Below, one piece after another: positions 55,589 through 64,000 of a stretch of 64,000 bases of DNA (the first letter of the stretch is position 1; each line of letters begins with the position of its first letter). Under the pieces are notes generated by a model. It saw nothing but the letters and a program-made list of their open reading frames with translations. It was not told the DNA's origin and made no database searches. The translations under genes were made by a program, and so were the position numbers. The stretch comes from Spongospora subterranea f. sp. subterranea (taxonomy: Eukaryota; Endomyxa: Phytomyxea; Phytomyxea; Plasmodiophorida): assembly GCA_049724395.1 (NCBI GenBank), contig JAUGWO010000039.1, forward strand, positions 1 through 64,000, given 5' to 3'.

Positions 55589-57236
55589 TCAGCAGGTTGT
55601 TGGCTCCGTTGACGTGATTTCTATGGGCAGCGACGATTCCTCCAGGAATCGGATGATGCATCGGCGCAACGACCGATTCTCGACCAGAAGCGCATCGCGA
55701 TGACTGGATAGGGCGCGATTCTGCAAAGAAACCAGACCCCTACGACGCGATATCCGATCGGCTTCGCTGTCCCTGTCGGGGTCCTAAAACCAGGAACAAT
55801 CGTTAAAAACCGTCCGATATTGACAAAGGAACTCCCCAGAATATCGCCCACCGATGAACACAGTTTAATGACAAACACCAAAAAGACAATGATCAACATC
55901 TCATCATGGGGAATCGACGTTTTGGGTGATGAATTCCAAGAGACAATTTACAACGGAAATTGAATGAACTGGTGAAAGGTCGGAGGAATTCGAGGCCGTT
56001 TCTATGAACGCACCGCGATGTATTCGTGATCAGACGCTATAGTGTGGACGATGATCTGATCCTGATCCCGTCCCTGGACGTGCTGAGCCAGCGCCAGGAT
56101 CCGCTCGGCCTGATCGATCAGCTCCTGGATGCGTCGTCGAGCGCCTCGGCACGATCGCGACACCTGGCGTCCCCGGTCTTCGCCCGCCGCCCGCTTCCTG
56201 GCGATAATCGCCTTCAGCGTTGAATACTCCTTGGCGATCCTGTTCCGTTGATCACGAAGATCGCGATTCCTATATCATTCATTTTCAGACTCGTCGCCAA
56301 ATTCTAAAATCACGATATTCCGAACCTGATTTGCGATTGATTTTGTGTCTCGTGAAGTTTCTTTCGCCATCTGATCACAGATCTGTGTAGATTGTCCATC
56401 TTCCTGGCTCGTTCTCCAATCTCCAGCGCGATCTGTCGATCGCGCCCATCCAGGTACTGGAAGTCCTTGGTCCGGTCCTGGGTCGTGTCGACGTATCGCT
56501 CGTGCTCATCGTCGAACAGAGTCTCGAGATTGTCGATGATCGCCCCCATCCACAACCGCATATTGTTCACCCGTTCCAGTCCCCGATTCCTCAGCGCCTC
56601 CTTGATTGACTGGAAGTTCTGATCTGTTTCCTCGACCGCGTTCTGCATCTGATCGATAACCTTCTGCAACGCGCCCTGAACGGGACCGAACACGTCCCGG
56701 AACGATCTCCCCAATCCGATCTGTTCTGTGGCGGCGATCGCCCCCTGCTGCCCGATCCGGTTCTGCCACGAAATCTCCATGGCCGACACCGCCTCTCTCC
56801 AGGTCTGCACGATCTCGTCCAGATGACGTCCCTGCGATCTCCCGCTGCGATCGACCTGATCGATCAGCGCGTCCATCAACGTCAGCTCGTATTGTGACAA
56901 TCGCCCGGATCGCTCCATTGTCGTGGCAAATTCCGCCCGATATTGTTCGCCATCGTCCTTCAATATCGCCACCTTCCCGTCGCGAACCTCGCCCCGGTTT
57001 CTCAACAGCACCTGTCGCCTCGAAACACTGCAATCGGATCCGGTTTCCCGTTTAGCCAATTGGATCATCAGTTGATATCGGGCCGTTTTGACTCGCATTT
57101 CGGCGACGACGGCGCTAGCGTCCCCGGCGGTTGCCTTCACATCCTTCCCCATTAGATCGTCATCGCTCGACCCTTTCTTGTTCGTTATTCCTGCACCTTT
57201 GACGCTCTTCCCCACCATCGCGCCTCCTTTTCCCAT
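55589..57236 (-). CDS. CCDC65: DRC2/CCDC65, nexin-dynein regulatory complex subunit
   Basis: A core subunit of the N-DRC of motile flagella, needed for docking of the complex on doublet microtubules. ATG at 57236 (MGKGGAMVGKSVKG); the open frame extends upstream only through a GTG. In exon 1 (to 56326), ERYVDTTQDRTKDFQYLDGR matches human NYTDATEDRKAAFETLKVKD, followed by RKMDNLHRSVIRWRKKL. After a 56-bp intron, NRDLRDQRNRIAKEYSTLKA and AERILALAQHVQGRDQDQ match human NRYIRNDKELV and GEKILKLAEICRKFETEE. A 34-bp intron then leads to GLEFLRPFTSSF. The last exon (about 55780 to the stop at 55589) has LQNRALSSHRDALLVENRSL, aligning with LQHRRAQLLDINGKL. The product is mostly coiled coil. One exon between 55780 and 55950 may be missing from my model. 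Confidence 0.78.
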
Positions 57237-58117
57237 TTCCGCGCCCCGATCCCTGGTTCCCGTGTGCGATTCGGGCGATCCGTCACGGCGGCGAAGGGCC
57301 GGTACGTCGTGGGCTTCAAATGAACTCAGGGGATCGTTCCACACCCGAGAACCAGAATCGATCAGATATTTTGTTGATCTGTGAACGGGTTTGTGCTGAA
57401 CAGATCACCCGATACCCCTTATCAGGTCGCTGTCACCGCCGCTTAAGAGCCGTTCCATCATATTTCCATTGGGATTTCGTTGGTCGTTTCGCCAGTCTGC
57501 CGATGTTAAATAATTTAGGGGTTTGGGGTACCTTTAACTCGGCGCTGATTAAACAGCAGGAGATCACTACGATGAAAAGGGCGATTTCATCGCCATATTC
57601 AAGTTTTCTGCTGTAGTTGAACGAATGAGCTCTGAAATCTGGACCAGTTTTTGCACTTTCTAGATTAGGATTATTTTCAAAAGGTCTGGCCCGGCGCCTC
57701 GATATCTTATGAGGTGTCAAGATACCTCATAAGATATCGAGGCGCCGTGGAAATGAAGTCGTTATGCAATAGAAACCGCCCCAAAAAATTGAACGGGGAA
57801 CCAACGTGAAAGAATCAATGGAACGCGTGTTCCTCCCATTTATCCTGCGAATCGTTCTGTCAACACCAACCAATAACCGATTATTGCTCTATATCGCATT
57901 AATGAAGTATCATTGATGTTATGATGTAGTACAGTAAATCATCCTAATAAGACATTGGAAAATTGACATAGGGTTCAGGGTCTAAGCTCAAAAATGGTCA
58001 TTCTGGGGTTCAGGGTGTTAATAAGTCTCAAAACACAGCATTTTTTTGAGTGATACAAAATGCCTCAAAAACCCAAAAGTCTAAGTTCCCTCACAATAAG
58101 ACAATGAATAAATAAAT
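57237..58117. other. Spacer upstream of DRC2, contains a perfect hairpin
   Basis: Apart from the inverted repeat annotated at 57692-57747 I see no supported gene. A minus-strand frame at 57433-57720 overlaps the hairpin and has no family match. The DRC2 promoter must lie in its left part. Confidence 0.45.
57692..57747. repeat. Perfect 24-bp inverted repeat with 8-base loop
   Basis: The left arm cggcgcctcgatatcttatg + aggt and the right arm acctcataagatatcgaggc + gccg are exact reverse complements, separated by gtcaagat. Confidence 0.95.
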
Positions 58118-58826
58118 CTAAGGAGAGCTCTTTATTGAATTTTGTGGATCCAACAGCTTTCCAGTGCAACGAATGAACCAACACCAATCAGTTTTGTGGA
58201 TCCAACAGCTTTCCAGTGCAACGAATGAACCAACACCAATCAGTTCTCCGAAAGTGTCGAATCCAAACGGCATTGAACGGTACAGCGCGACAATCAAACC
58301 TACCTGCGATTTGAGAATTGGGTGATTGTGGACAGGTTTCATTTCATCCATCAACAGATGAATTTTTCGATGCGCTATCAGTGCCTGTGTCGTTTGACAC
58401 TTCTTCCCACATGTTTTGCTCAACAATCGTTCAGCGACTGCGCGCGGACAGTCGACAGCAATGAATTTAGATCCAATTTTCTCAATGAAACACTGACCGA
58501 AAAAACTTGTGAAACGATGACTGCACCTGTTTGATTGAGCCAACCGAAACATCACTATTCCTGGACCGAGTAAAATCACAGCTCGCCTCGCTTCTGCTCG
58601 AAAAGGCAGACCCGCCCCCAGACGTGGTGCAAATCACCGACAAATCACCTGACGATACGACGACAGGCAGTGCAGGTGCGGTTAGGGCGCCTGGATCTGA
58701 GGGCTGTGTGTCAACCACCCGACCAATTATCGAGCGATTCAACGCGGAGAACTCTGATTCGTCGATCGCGCCGGCTTTGAGCAGGGCGTTCAGCTCCTTC
58801 AGCTGATCGATAAACGACTCCGACAT
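58118..58826 (-). CDS. Short unknown protein with SHOCT-like start and Cys/His segment
   Basis: ATG at 58826 (MSESFIDQLKELNALLKAGA); IDQLKELNALLKAGAIDESE resembles the short SHOCT-type helix pair. A low-complexity linker follows. A 34-bp GT-AG intron (58493-58526) joins VGSIKQ in phase to CFIEKIGSKF. The second exon has CGKKCQTTQALIAHRKIH, a pattern like a C2H2 zinc finger though the spacing is not canonical. The C-terminus is altered by a 52-bp tandem duplication (58139-58242), so the annotated tail from GSFVALESCWIHK onward is probably not ancestral. Family unknown. Confidence 0.6.
58139..58242. repeat. 52-bp exact tandem duplication inside a coding end
   Basis: The segment beginning ttttgtggatccaacagctt and ending accaacaccaatcag occurs twice in direct succession (58139-58190 and 58191-58242) with no differences. 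The length is not a multiple of three. Confidence 0.95.
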
Positions 58827-59071
58827 GAAGCGGCAATGACGTTCGACGTGCAATGGCCACTGTGTCGAGAACGAAGTGGCCAGAAATATTCTTAAAAGAT
58901 CATTCTATTGAGACTTTTCCCCCGCTGAAATTGGGGGTGTGAATTTGGTCCTGAGAAGACTTTTTGCCAAACTGATCCGGGGATGAGGGGCTTTACGGTC
59001 ACAATTCAGGGTTCAAGCCTTTATAGAAATAGTTTTGTCACAATGAATTACTGTATTGATGTAGCAAATTA

Positions 59072-60832
59072 TTGAAACTTAGTACATACCGTAGACTTTG
59101 GTGCCTCTTTACGTGGTGGTATTTTCTCGGGGGGAAGGCCAAGGTATACAAGAATCTGGCAAGGGTAGATTTTGGCGCCAAATTCAATGTGCTACATATG
59201 TGGACGGCCCTTGTCAGTGCGACTCCAACGGTACAATTCCCATTGAAAATGAAGAGGTATTTCTCCTTGAATGTCAAAGCTGCGATCGTGACCCAGGCCT
59301 ACTCTCAGGAAGGCATCCTTAAGAAGACAGCAAGGAAATATCGCATCTCACCAGCGCAGATCAGGAGATGGAACAAGCAGAAGGTTGCTATAGGAGAAAT
59401 ATATCCAACGAATCGGAGATTTAAAAATAGTTTATCCCGGGCGTGCTCTTCAAGGCAGCGAATGTACCGGTTTCTACACAAGGAAAACGTCGTACAGAGA
59501 CGGGAAACGAACGTTGCTCAGAATACCAGGTATGACCAACAACAGATTGACCAGTTCGTTGAGTATGTCAACGAGCACATTCGAAACTCTTATTGCGTTT
59601 AGCAGCGTTTTCGCAGTTCTCGTACAATTGTAGGACTTGGTCGAATTTATTGGCAAACCTGTCTTTCGACCTGGCGACTAAGCTCCTGTGTAGGAATCCC
59701 ACGCGACAGCTCTCGACGCCATCGCGAATCCGGTGGCATGCGATTGCCTGTTCCACTTGTCTAATCACAAACACCAATGACAACCTTGAAGCGAATGAGG
59801 TGGCCCTCGTTCATCCAGTTATCGCAAGTTTCGTGCGATTCACAAGAGCGACCGTTGCTGTCGGAATGTAACCCGACGATTTCGCCAACTCCCACATTAT
59901 CCATTGAGTATTGAACCGAAATTACAGGGTTTGCATACTGCGAATAAAAGTCTTCAAGGGGGCAGCACACCAAAGTCTACGAGGTCGAAACACAGGTTTG
60001 CCAATAAATTCGGCCAAGTCCTACAATTGTACGAGAACTGCGAAAACGTGGCTAAACGCAATAAGAGTTTCAAGATTTCTTCGTTGACATACTTAACGCC
60101 CTGGTCAATCTGTTGTTGATCATACCTGGTATTCTGAGGCCCGTCTTTGTACAACGTTTTCCTTGTGTAGAAACCGGTACATTCGCTGCCCTAAAAAAAT
60201 TCATATCGGTATCCGCTTCTTCAAGAACCAGCCTCTTCAGTTCCCGACAAATCATTCCAACCGAAATGGTTCGATGTCGTTCTTCCAGGATTTGAATAAA
60301 CTGCCGAAGTTGGTTTGAACTTTCAACATTAGTGATGGGAGCACGCCCGAGATGAACTATCTTTGAATTTTGATTCGTTGAATATCTTCTCCTATAGCAA
60401 CCTTCGCTTGTTCCATGTCCTGACCTGCGCTGGTGAGATGATTAATTTCGTCGAGGCTAGCGTTTGTCGTCGGGAGCTGTCGTGGGCCCTCCACTTTGAT
60501 CTCCTCCATCGCCGATTCGTGTCACCGAGGGTCGCCCAGACCCCCTCCGGGATTCGTCGGATGTTCTGCCAGCGGTGTTAAAAACCGGACGGGCAATGTC
60601 CTCCGACTGCCCATTCCAGCCACGCCACTGTCAAGGAGCAGCTAGCCGAGTTGGGTGTATTCAAAATTGATGCGGAAAAGCGTCAACGATGCGGCCGTTC
60701 TGCCACAACCATCAAAATTCATGTTACAGCATTTCCTGCTGCGATTCACCCAGTGGAGCAGACTTTCTAAAGGCGCCCCTGTCAACGTTGCCTTCACTCT
60801 GGATTCAACGTATTTCACGGTCATTTCATGGC
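59072..60832. mobile_element. pogo/Tc5-like DNA transposon fragments in opposite orientations
   Basis: On the plus strand (about 59230-59600) a CENP-B/Tc5-type helix-turn-helix is clear: KAAIVTQAYSQEGILKKTAR then KYRISPAQIRRWNKQKVAIG. On the minus strand, from about 60840 leftward, a second copy reads AGQDMEQAKVAIGEDIQRIK (60370-60430) and NTRYDQQQIDQGVKYVNEEI (about 60080-60130), matching NTRYDQQQIDQFVEYVNEHI of the plus copy (59520-59580). Part of the plus copy (59590-59665) therefore returns inverted at about 59985-60065. A further minus frame (59973-59761, VISVQYSMDNVGVGEIVG) may be part of the catalytic domain. Both copies have stops and shifts and look dead. Confidence 0.6.
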
Positions 60833-61010
60833 CTAGATGATTGTACCGTCCGCAAGCTGCGATATACCGTGCGGACTAAGAGCATCTCCACCGCAAATCC
60901 TCAAATTCACAGTCCCTATCCCCAAATATGTTCGAGCGGCCTTTTATAGGGACAGTTAGTGCGTCGTAAGTCCACCGCGAGGTATCCCCAAAAACGATCC
61001 GTATATCTTC

Positions 61011-62354
61011 ATGGACCTGCTTCGCCGGTTGCAAATGTCGTTTATCGAAGAGGATCAGAACGATGCTATCATTGATGCTGTTCTGTCATCCGACGATGAA
61101 ATGTTCAGTTCAGGGCAATTAGGTTCTCGCCATGGGGGCTCAAGGGTTGGTCGAAAACGTAATGTCGAACGTGGACGAGCACTGGGTGCGGCCCGCATTT
61201 ACTCTGATTACTTCTCGGAAAACCCTATTTACAATGACAGGTTGTTTCGCCGACGCTTTCGGATGAGGAGAGAAGTTTTTCTACGCGTTCTCAACGGCGT
61301 CCGAGATTTCGACGAGTACTTCGAGCAGAAGAAAGACGCTCTGCTCCAATCCGGACTGTCCACCATTCAAAAGGTCACCGCGGCGATTCGGCAAATGGCG
61401 TATGGAACCGGTGCAGATGCATGCGACGAGTATATTCGAATCGGAGAGAGCACTGCGGCAGTTTGCCTTGACCGGTTCGCTGCAGCAGTTGTGGGGAGAT
61501 TCGCTGGCGAGTATTTACGCGCTCCTACGCCAGAAGACTTAGAGAGGATCATTCGGGTCAATGCTGGTCGTGGATTCCCTGGTCTCCAAGGATCTTTGGA
61601 TTGTTATAACTGGAAATGGGACAAATGTCCCAAAGCAAAGCAGGGGCAATTCAAGGGCCATAAAGGCACTTCGATTTCCCTTGAGGCAGTGGTGGATGGC
61701 GAACTGTGGTTTTGGCACATTCATTTCGGAATACCAGGCGCGTTGAACGATATCAACGTTGTTCAAAGATCAACGTTGCTGCATAATTTGATCAACGGCA
61801 AATCCCATCCAGTTACCTTCCACGTCAATGGCAACGCCTATGCCATGCCATACTTCTTGGTTGATGGCATATATCCAAGATGGTATGTGTTTATGAAGTC
61901 AATTCCGGACCCTCTTGGTGAGGCAGAAGCGCTCTTCACCAGGATGCACGAGGCGATCAGGAAGGATGTGGAACGTGGATTCGGAGTCATTCAGGCGCGC
62001 TGGGCGATTACAAAGCTCCCTGGTCGCAAATGGACTGTTTCTCGCCTATCAATGATAATGCATGCGTGCATAATCCTTCATAATATGGTGATAGAGGATG
62101 AACGCAGCAGCCACAAGCTCGGTCAAGACTTAGAGTTTGATGGACCTGTGAGTGCACGAGCGCGAACCAGCAACGTCATGGTACTTCGTTGCGCTGACGA
62201 TCTGGTTGACGGTTCCTTTTGGTGCAACGGCAGCCAGAATGATGGCGACGCGCGATTTCGAAGCAGGAGCTCAGCTAAAACAAGATCTGATTGCGGAAAT
62301 ATGGAAAACGCATGGGAATTAAATTGCTTTTATTCAGAATTTTTTGGCAATTGA
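61011..62354 (+). CDS. Harbinger transposase (DDE nuclease, HARBI1-like)
   Basis: An open frame of 447 codons from the ATG at 61011. The catalytic triad is present: Asp in LQGSLDCYNWKWDKCP, Asp in GIPGALNDINVV and Glu in VERGFGVIQARW. The sequence CPKAKQGQFKGHKG and the motif layout resemble plant and oomycete Harbinger transposases. IILHNMVIEDE marks the usual C-terminal part. The last ~30 codons look shifted by one base: another frame reads QLKQDLIAEIWKTHGN, the typical family ending, so a single indel near 62160-62260 is likely. The rest is intact. Confidence 0.92.
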   Translation: MDLLRRLQMSFIEEDQNDAIIDAVLSSDDEMFSSGQLGSRHGGSRVGRKRNVERGRALGAARIYSDYFSENPIYNDRLFRRRFRMRREVFLRVLNGVRDFDEYFEQKKDALLQSGLSTIQKVTAAIRQMAYGTGADACDEYIRIGESTAAVCLDRFAAAVVGRFAGEYLRAPTPEDLERIIRVNAGRGFPGLQGSLDCYNWKWDKCPKAKQGQFKGHKGTSISLEAVVDGELWFWHIHFGIPGALNDINVVQRSTLLHNLINGKSHPVTFHVNGNAYAMPYFLVDGIYPRWYVFMKSIPDPLGEAEALFTRMHEAIRKDVERGFGVIQARWAITKLPGRKWTVSRLSMIMHACIILHNMVIEDERSSHKLGQDLEFDGPVSARARTSNVMVLRCADDLVDGSFWCNGSQNDGDARFRSRSSAKTRSDCGNMENAWELNCFYSEFFGN

Positions 62355-63152
62355 GCTTTGAGGTTTTCTAACGCCTGCTGTTTTTTCAATGCCAGGTACT
62401 GCGCGCCAACATGGTCATCATCGCGGACGACGATGCTGAACAGAGCCAGTTCGTTCTGCTCTTGCAGCAGCTCGTTACGGCGCGTCTGCGATGCAGCAAT
62501 GTCTTGCTTGACTTTCAGAAGCTGCTGACGACTCTCGTCTTCGCGCTTATCGCCAAGCAGATTTTTTTTGGCAGCCTTGCAGCCGAGTGGGCGTTCACCA
62601 TCTTGGCTTCCTTGCACGCCCTCTAAAACGGCTCGCTCCCTTTTTGCTGCCAAAGGGCTGGTGATCACCTACACACAATGCGTTACATTGCAAATTTATC
62701 ATACTCAATTCAGTTGATTTCACCTTCCACTTGTCGCCAAACGCTTGCAGAGCCCGCCAACACGATTCAAATTCAAAGGACACGTTTTGTTCCTTTTCAA
62801 AAAGGTCGTGGGCGAACTGAAGATAATCTTCATCATTAGACCCGCTCCTTTCGATGGACGTCGCAGTAGAATAGTACCCGATAAAAAGGTTTATCGCTGT
62901 TTGTAGGACGCTCCACCGGTTCTTCAGGGCTTTTTGTGTTCGGTCGGAAGAGCCGCCGCGCGCTACAAACGACGTTGACACCTTTTCCCAATACACGGTG
63001 CCTTTCTGATCGACACCGTTGATGGAATCGTAGCCAACCGATCCTACCGCACGCGTAAGCGCGAGGTTTTCCTCGTCTTTCCATGATTTGCCTCGACCGG
63101 CCTTCTGTGTTGCTCCGGGAGCAACACACTCCTCGACAACTGAATCATTCAT
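62330..63152 (-). CDS. Harbinger second gene, SANT/Myb-like DNA-binding protein
   Basis: ATG at 63152. The N-terminal part has a trihelix/SANT pattern (GRGKSWKDEENLALTRAVGS, YWEKVSTSF, ALKNRWSVLQTAINLFIGYY) like the NAM-associated proteins encoded by plant and oomycete Harbinger elements. The family's C-terminal signature (RPLGCKAAKKN) and coiled coil (VKQDIAASQTRRNELLQEQN) lie in another frame (62668-62330). An 18-bp GT-AG segment near 62670-62690 or a single indel would join the two frames. The protein is thought to guide the transposase to the element ends and into the nucleus. Confidence 0.8.
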
Positions 63153-63599
63153 GATTGACTGTAATTGTCATGGAATTACTCCGTGGGGACAGCTTTCGGG
63201 CAGTCCCCATATTTTATTTGTTTCGGGCAGTCCCCAAAATTTGGGGTCGATTTCGGAGTTTTTTTGGGGATGGGGACTGCGGTGGGGATAAATTTTGTCC
63301 CCAAAGACTTTGAAAAAGTGCGTTGGGACTGTTTTAGGGACGCGGTGGAGATGCTCTAATGGATTCCAATCTGATTTGACGATTATTGATAAACAACCTC
63401 GCTCGTTGGAGCCTTACGACGCTTAGAGTCGAACGCCCAGATGTTCGACTCTATAGAGTCGAGAGGTTGTTTATTAATAAACGTCAAATCAGAGTGGCCT
63501 CCATTAGTCCGCACTGTATATCGCAGCTTGCGTACCGTACAATGATTTTTCTGTTCCCATATCCAAGATACAAAGTTGCAGATTATTTGGCCACCGCTG

Positions 63600-64000
63600 A
63601 CGGTGCTTTGATCGTTCCTATAGCAATCTATCATAAAAATCACAGCACGCGCAGTGGAATACTAGACTTATTTACCTGTAAAATTCTTTCCAATGTTCGC
63701 AGGGAAATATGTTCGTTATATTTCCTCTGCAAGGATAACGTATTTCTTGTATCGGAATATTACGGATAATCAGAGCTCGGACATCATCAATTTATTCGGT
63801 GCTCTTAATGGCTGCCGAAACTGGAAGGGAACGCTGGAATTGATGCTTCTTTATCCAACGTTGAAGTGTGCGGTGAGAAATGTCGATCTGGTGGTGCTTC
63901 CTGAGACCCTACACTATATCCTCATTGCATTCACCAGCTTCCAACTTCCTCTGTGCGATATTTAAAACAATTGGTTCTGCATCTGCCGACAACTCTCGAC
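63600..64000 (-). mobile_element. Transposase-like helix-turn-helix fragment at the right edge
   Basis: Minus-strand reading near 63960-63800 gives AQRKLEAGECNEDIV and then ISHRTLQRWIKKHQFQRSLP. This pattern (repeat HTH with SxRTLxRWLKKHxxxR) is found at the N-terminus of some integrase-core transposases. It has stops and runs toward the window edge. Identification is tentative. Confidence 0.35.

Larger units (their letters stand above)
60881..63356. mobile_element. PIF/Harbinger DNA transposon, nearly complete
   Basis: The terminal inverted repeat GAGCATCTCCACCGC at 60881 pairs with GCGGTGGAGATGCTC ending at 63356. Direct TAA copies flank it (60878-60880 and 63357-63359), the 3-bp target duplication expected for this superfamily. 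The 2,476-bp element holds a transposase gene on the plus strand and a SANT/Myb-type gene on the minus strand, meeting tail to tail. Subterminal repeats of gggcagtccccat/aaattt lie near 63198-63245. The exact ends and long open frames suggest recent activity. Confidence 0.93.
60833..63548. mobile_element. Foldback (MITE-like) element interrupted by a Harbinger insertion
   Basis: The left flank of the Harbinger element (60833-60880, gattgtaccgtccgcaagct + gcgatataccgtgcggactaa) is the reverse complement of 63507-63548 (attagtccgcactgtatatc + gcagcttgcgtaccgtacaat) with a few mismatches. The right flank continues the same palindrome: ccaatctgatttgacg...gataaacaacctc near 63365-63400 pairs with gaggttgtttatta...cgtcaaatcagagtgg near 63460-63500. 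An inner hairpin (agagtcgaac / gttcgactct). Confidence 0.85.

Noticed and set aside
60655-60949. Plus-strand frames sharing a Cys-Thr-Val-Arg peptide with a minus frame at 63383-63643
   Set aside because: The shared peptide comes from the two arms of the foldback element, not from related genes.

Overview
This window is eukaryotic nuclear DNA. Nearly every conserved gene is split by GT-AG introns, mostly 30-75 bp and some apparently shorter. The host makes motile flagella: CFAP58 and the nexin-dynein regulatory subunit DRC2/CCDC65 are both present. It also carries parkin, a rhomboid of the PARL type, the tethering subunit VPS39, a CARMIL-RhoGAP actin regulator and plant/oomycete-like Harbinger transposons. 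The best fit is a flagellate (zoosporic) protist; a plasmodiophorid rhizarian such as Spongospora is my guess, not something the sequence proves. All gene models were assembled by eye from reading frames, splice signals and remembered family motifs.

Layout. 1-7.7 kb: an unidentified minus-strand gene entering from the left edge, a ~267-bp tandem repeat, the 5' exons of eIF3d with no sign of the rest of the gene, a rearranged Gypsy-type fossil and a nested inverted repeat. 7.8-19.8 kb: two full-size ABCA-type transporters, head to head, on either side of a cysteine-rich single-pass membrane protein. The minus-strand copy has standard nucleotide-binding motifs. The plus-strand copy has Gln for the catalytic Glu in both ATPase sites. 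20-39.5 kb is the gene-dense core: mitochondrial Obg GTPase, CFAP58, CARMIL-RhoGAP (minus), then PARL, parkin and VPS39 in a row on the plus strand, a small secreted Lys-rich protein, TatD (minus) and ribosomal protein eL43. 39.8-48.8 kb: a coiled-coil gene, a 19-copy 35-bp minisatellite, a dead Harbinger element, a broken Copia element and a decayed minus-strand coding stretch. 49.2-53.1 kb: an ankyrin-repeat locus grown by ~450-bp duplications. 53.9-58.8 kb: a small hypothetical gene, DRC2 and another short gene. 59-64 kb: pogo/Tc5-like fragments in opposite orientations, then a nearly whole Harbinger element with clear terminal inverted repeats and a TAA target duplication sitting inside an older foldback element, and a transposase-like fragment at the right edge.

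Functional links. CFAP58 and DRC2 both belong to the axoneme. PARL and parkin, which act in the same mitochondrial quality-control pathway in animals, are direct neighbours only 87 bp apart. MTG2/Obg also acts in mitochondria, and VPS39 works in the lysosomal tethering system. Single-base frame shifts inside several otherwise well-kept host genes (ABCA, Obg, CFAP58, probably VPS39) point either to indel errors in the assembly or to real lesions; raw reads would decide.
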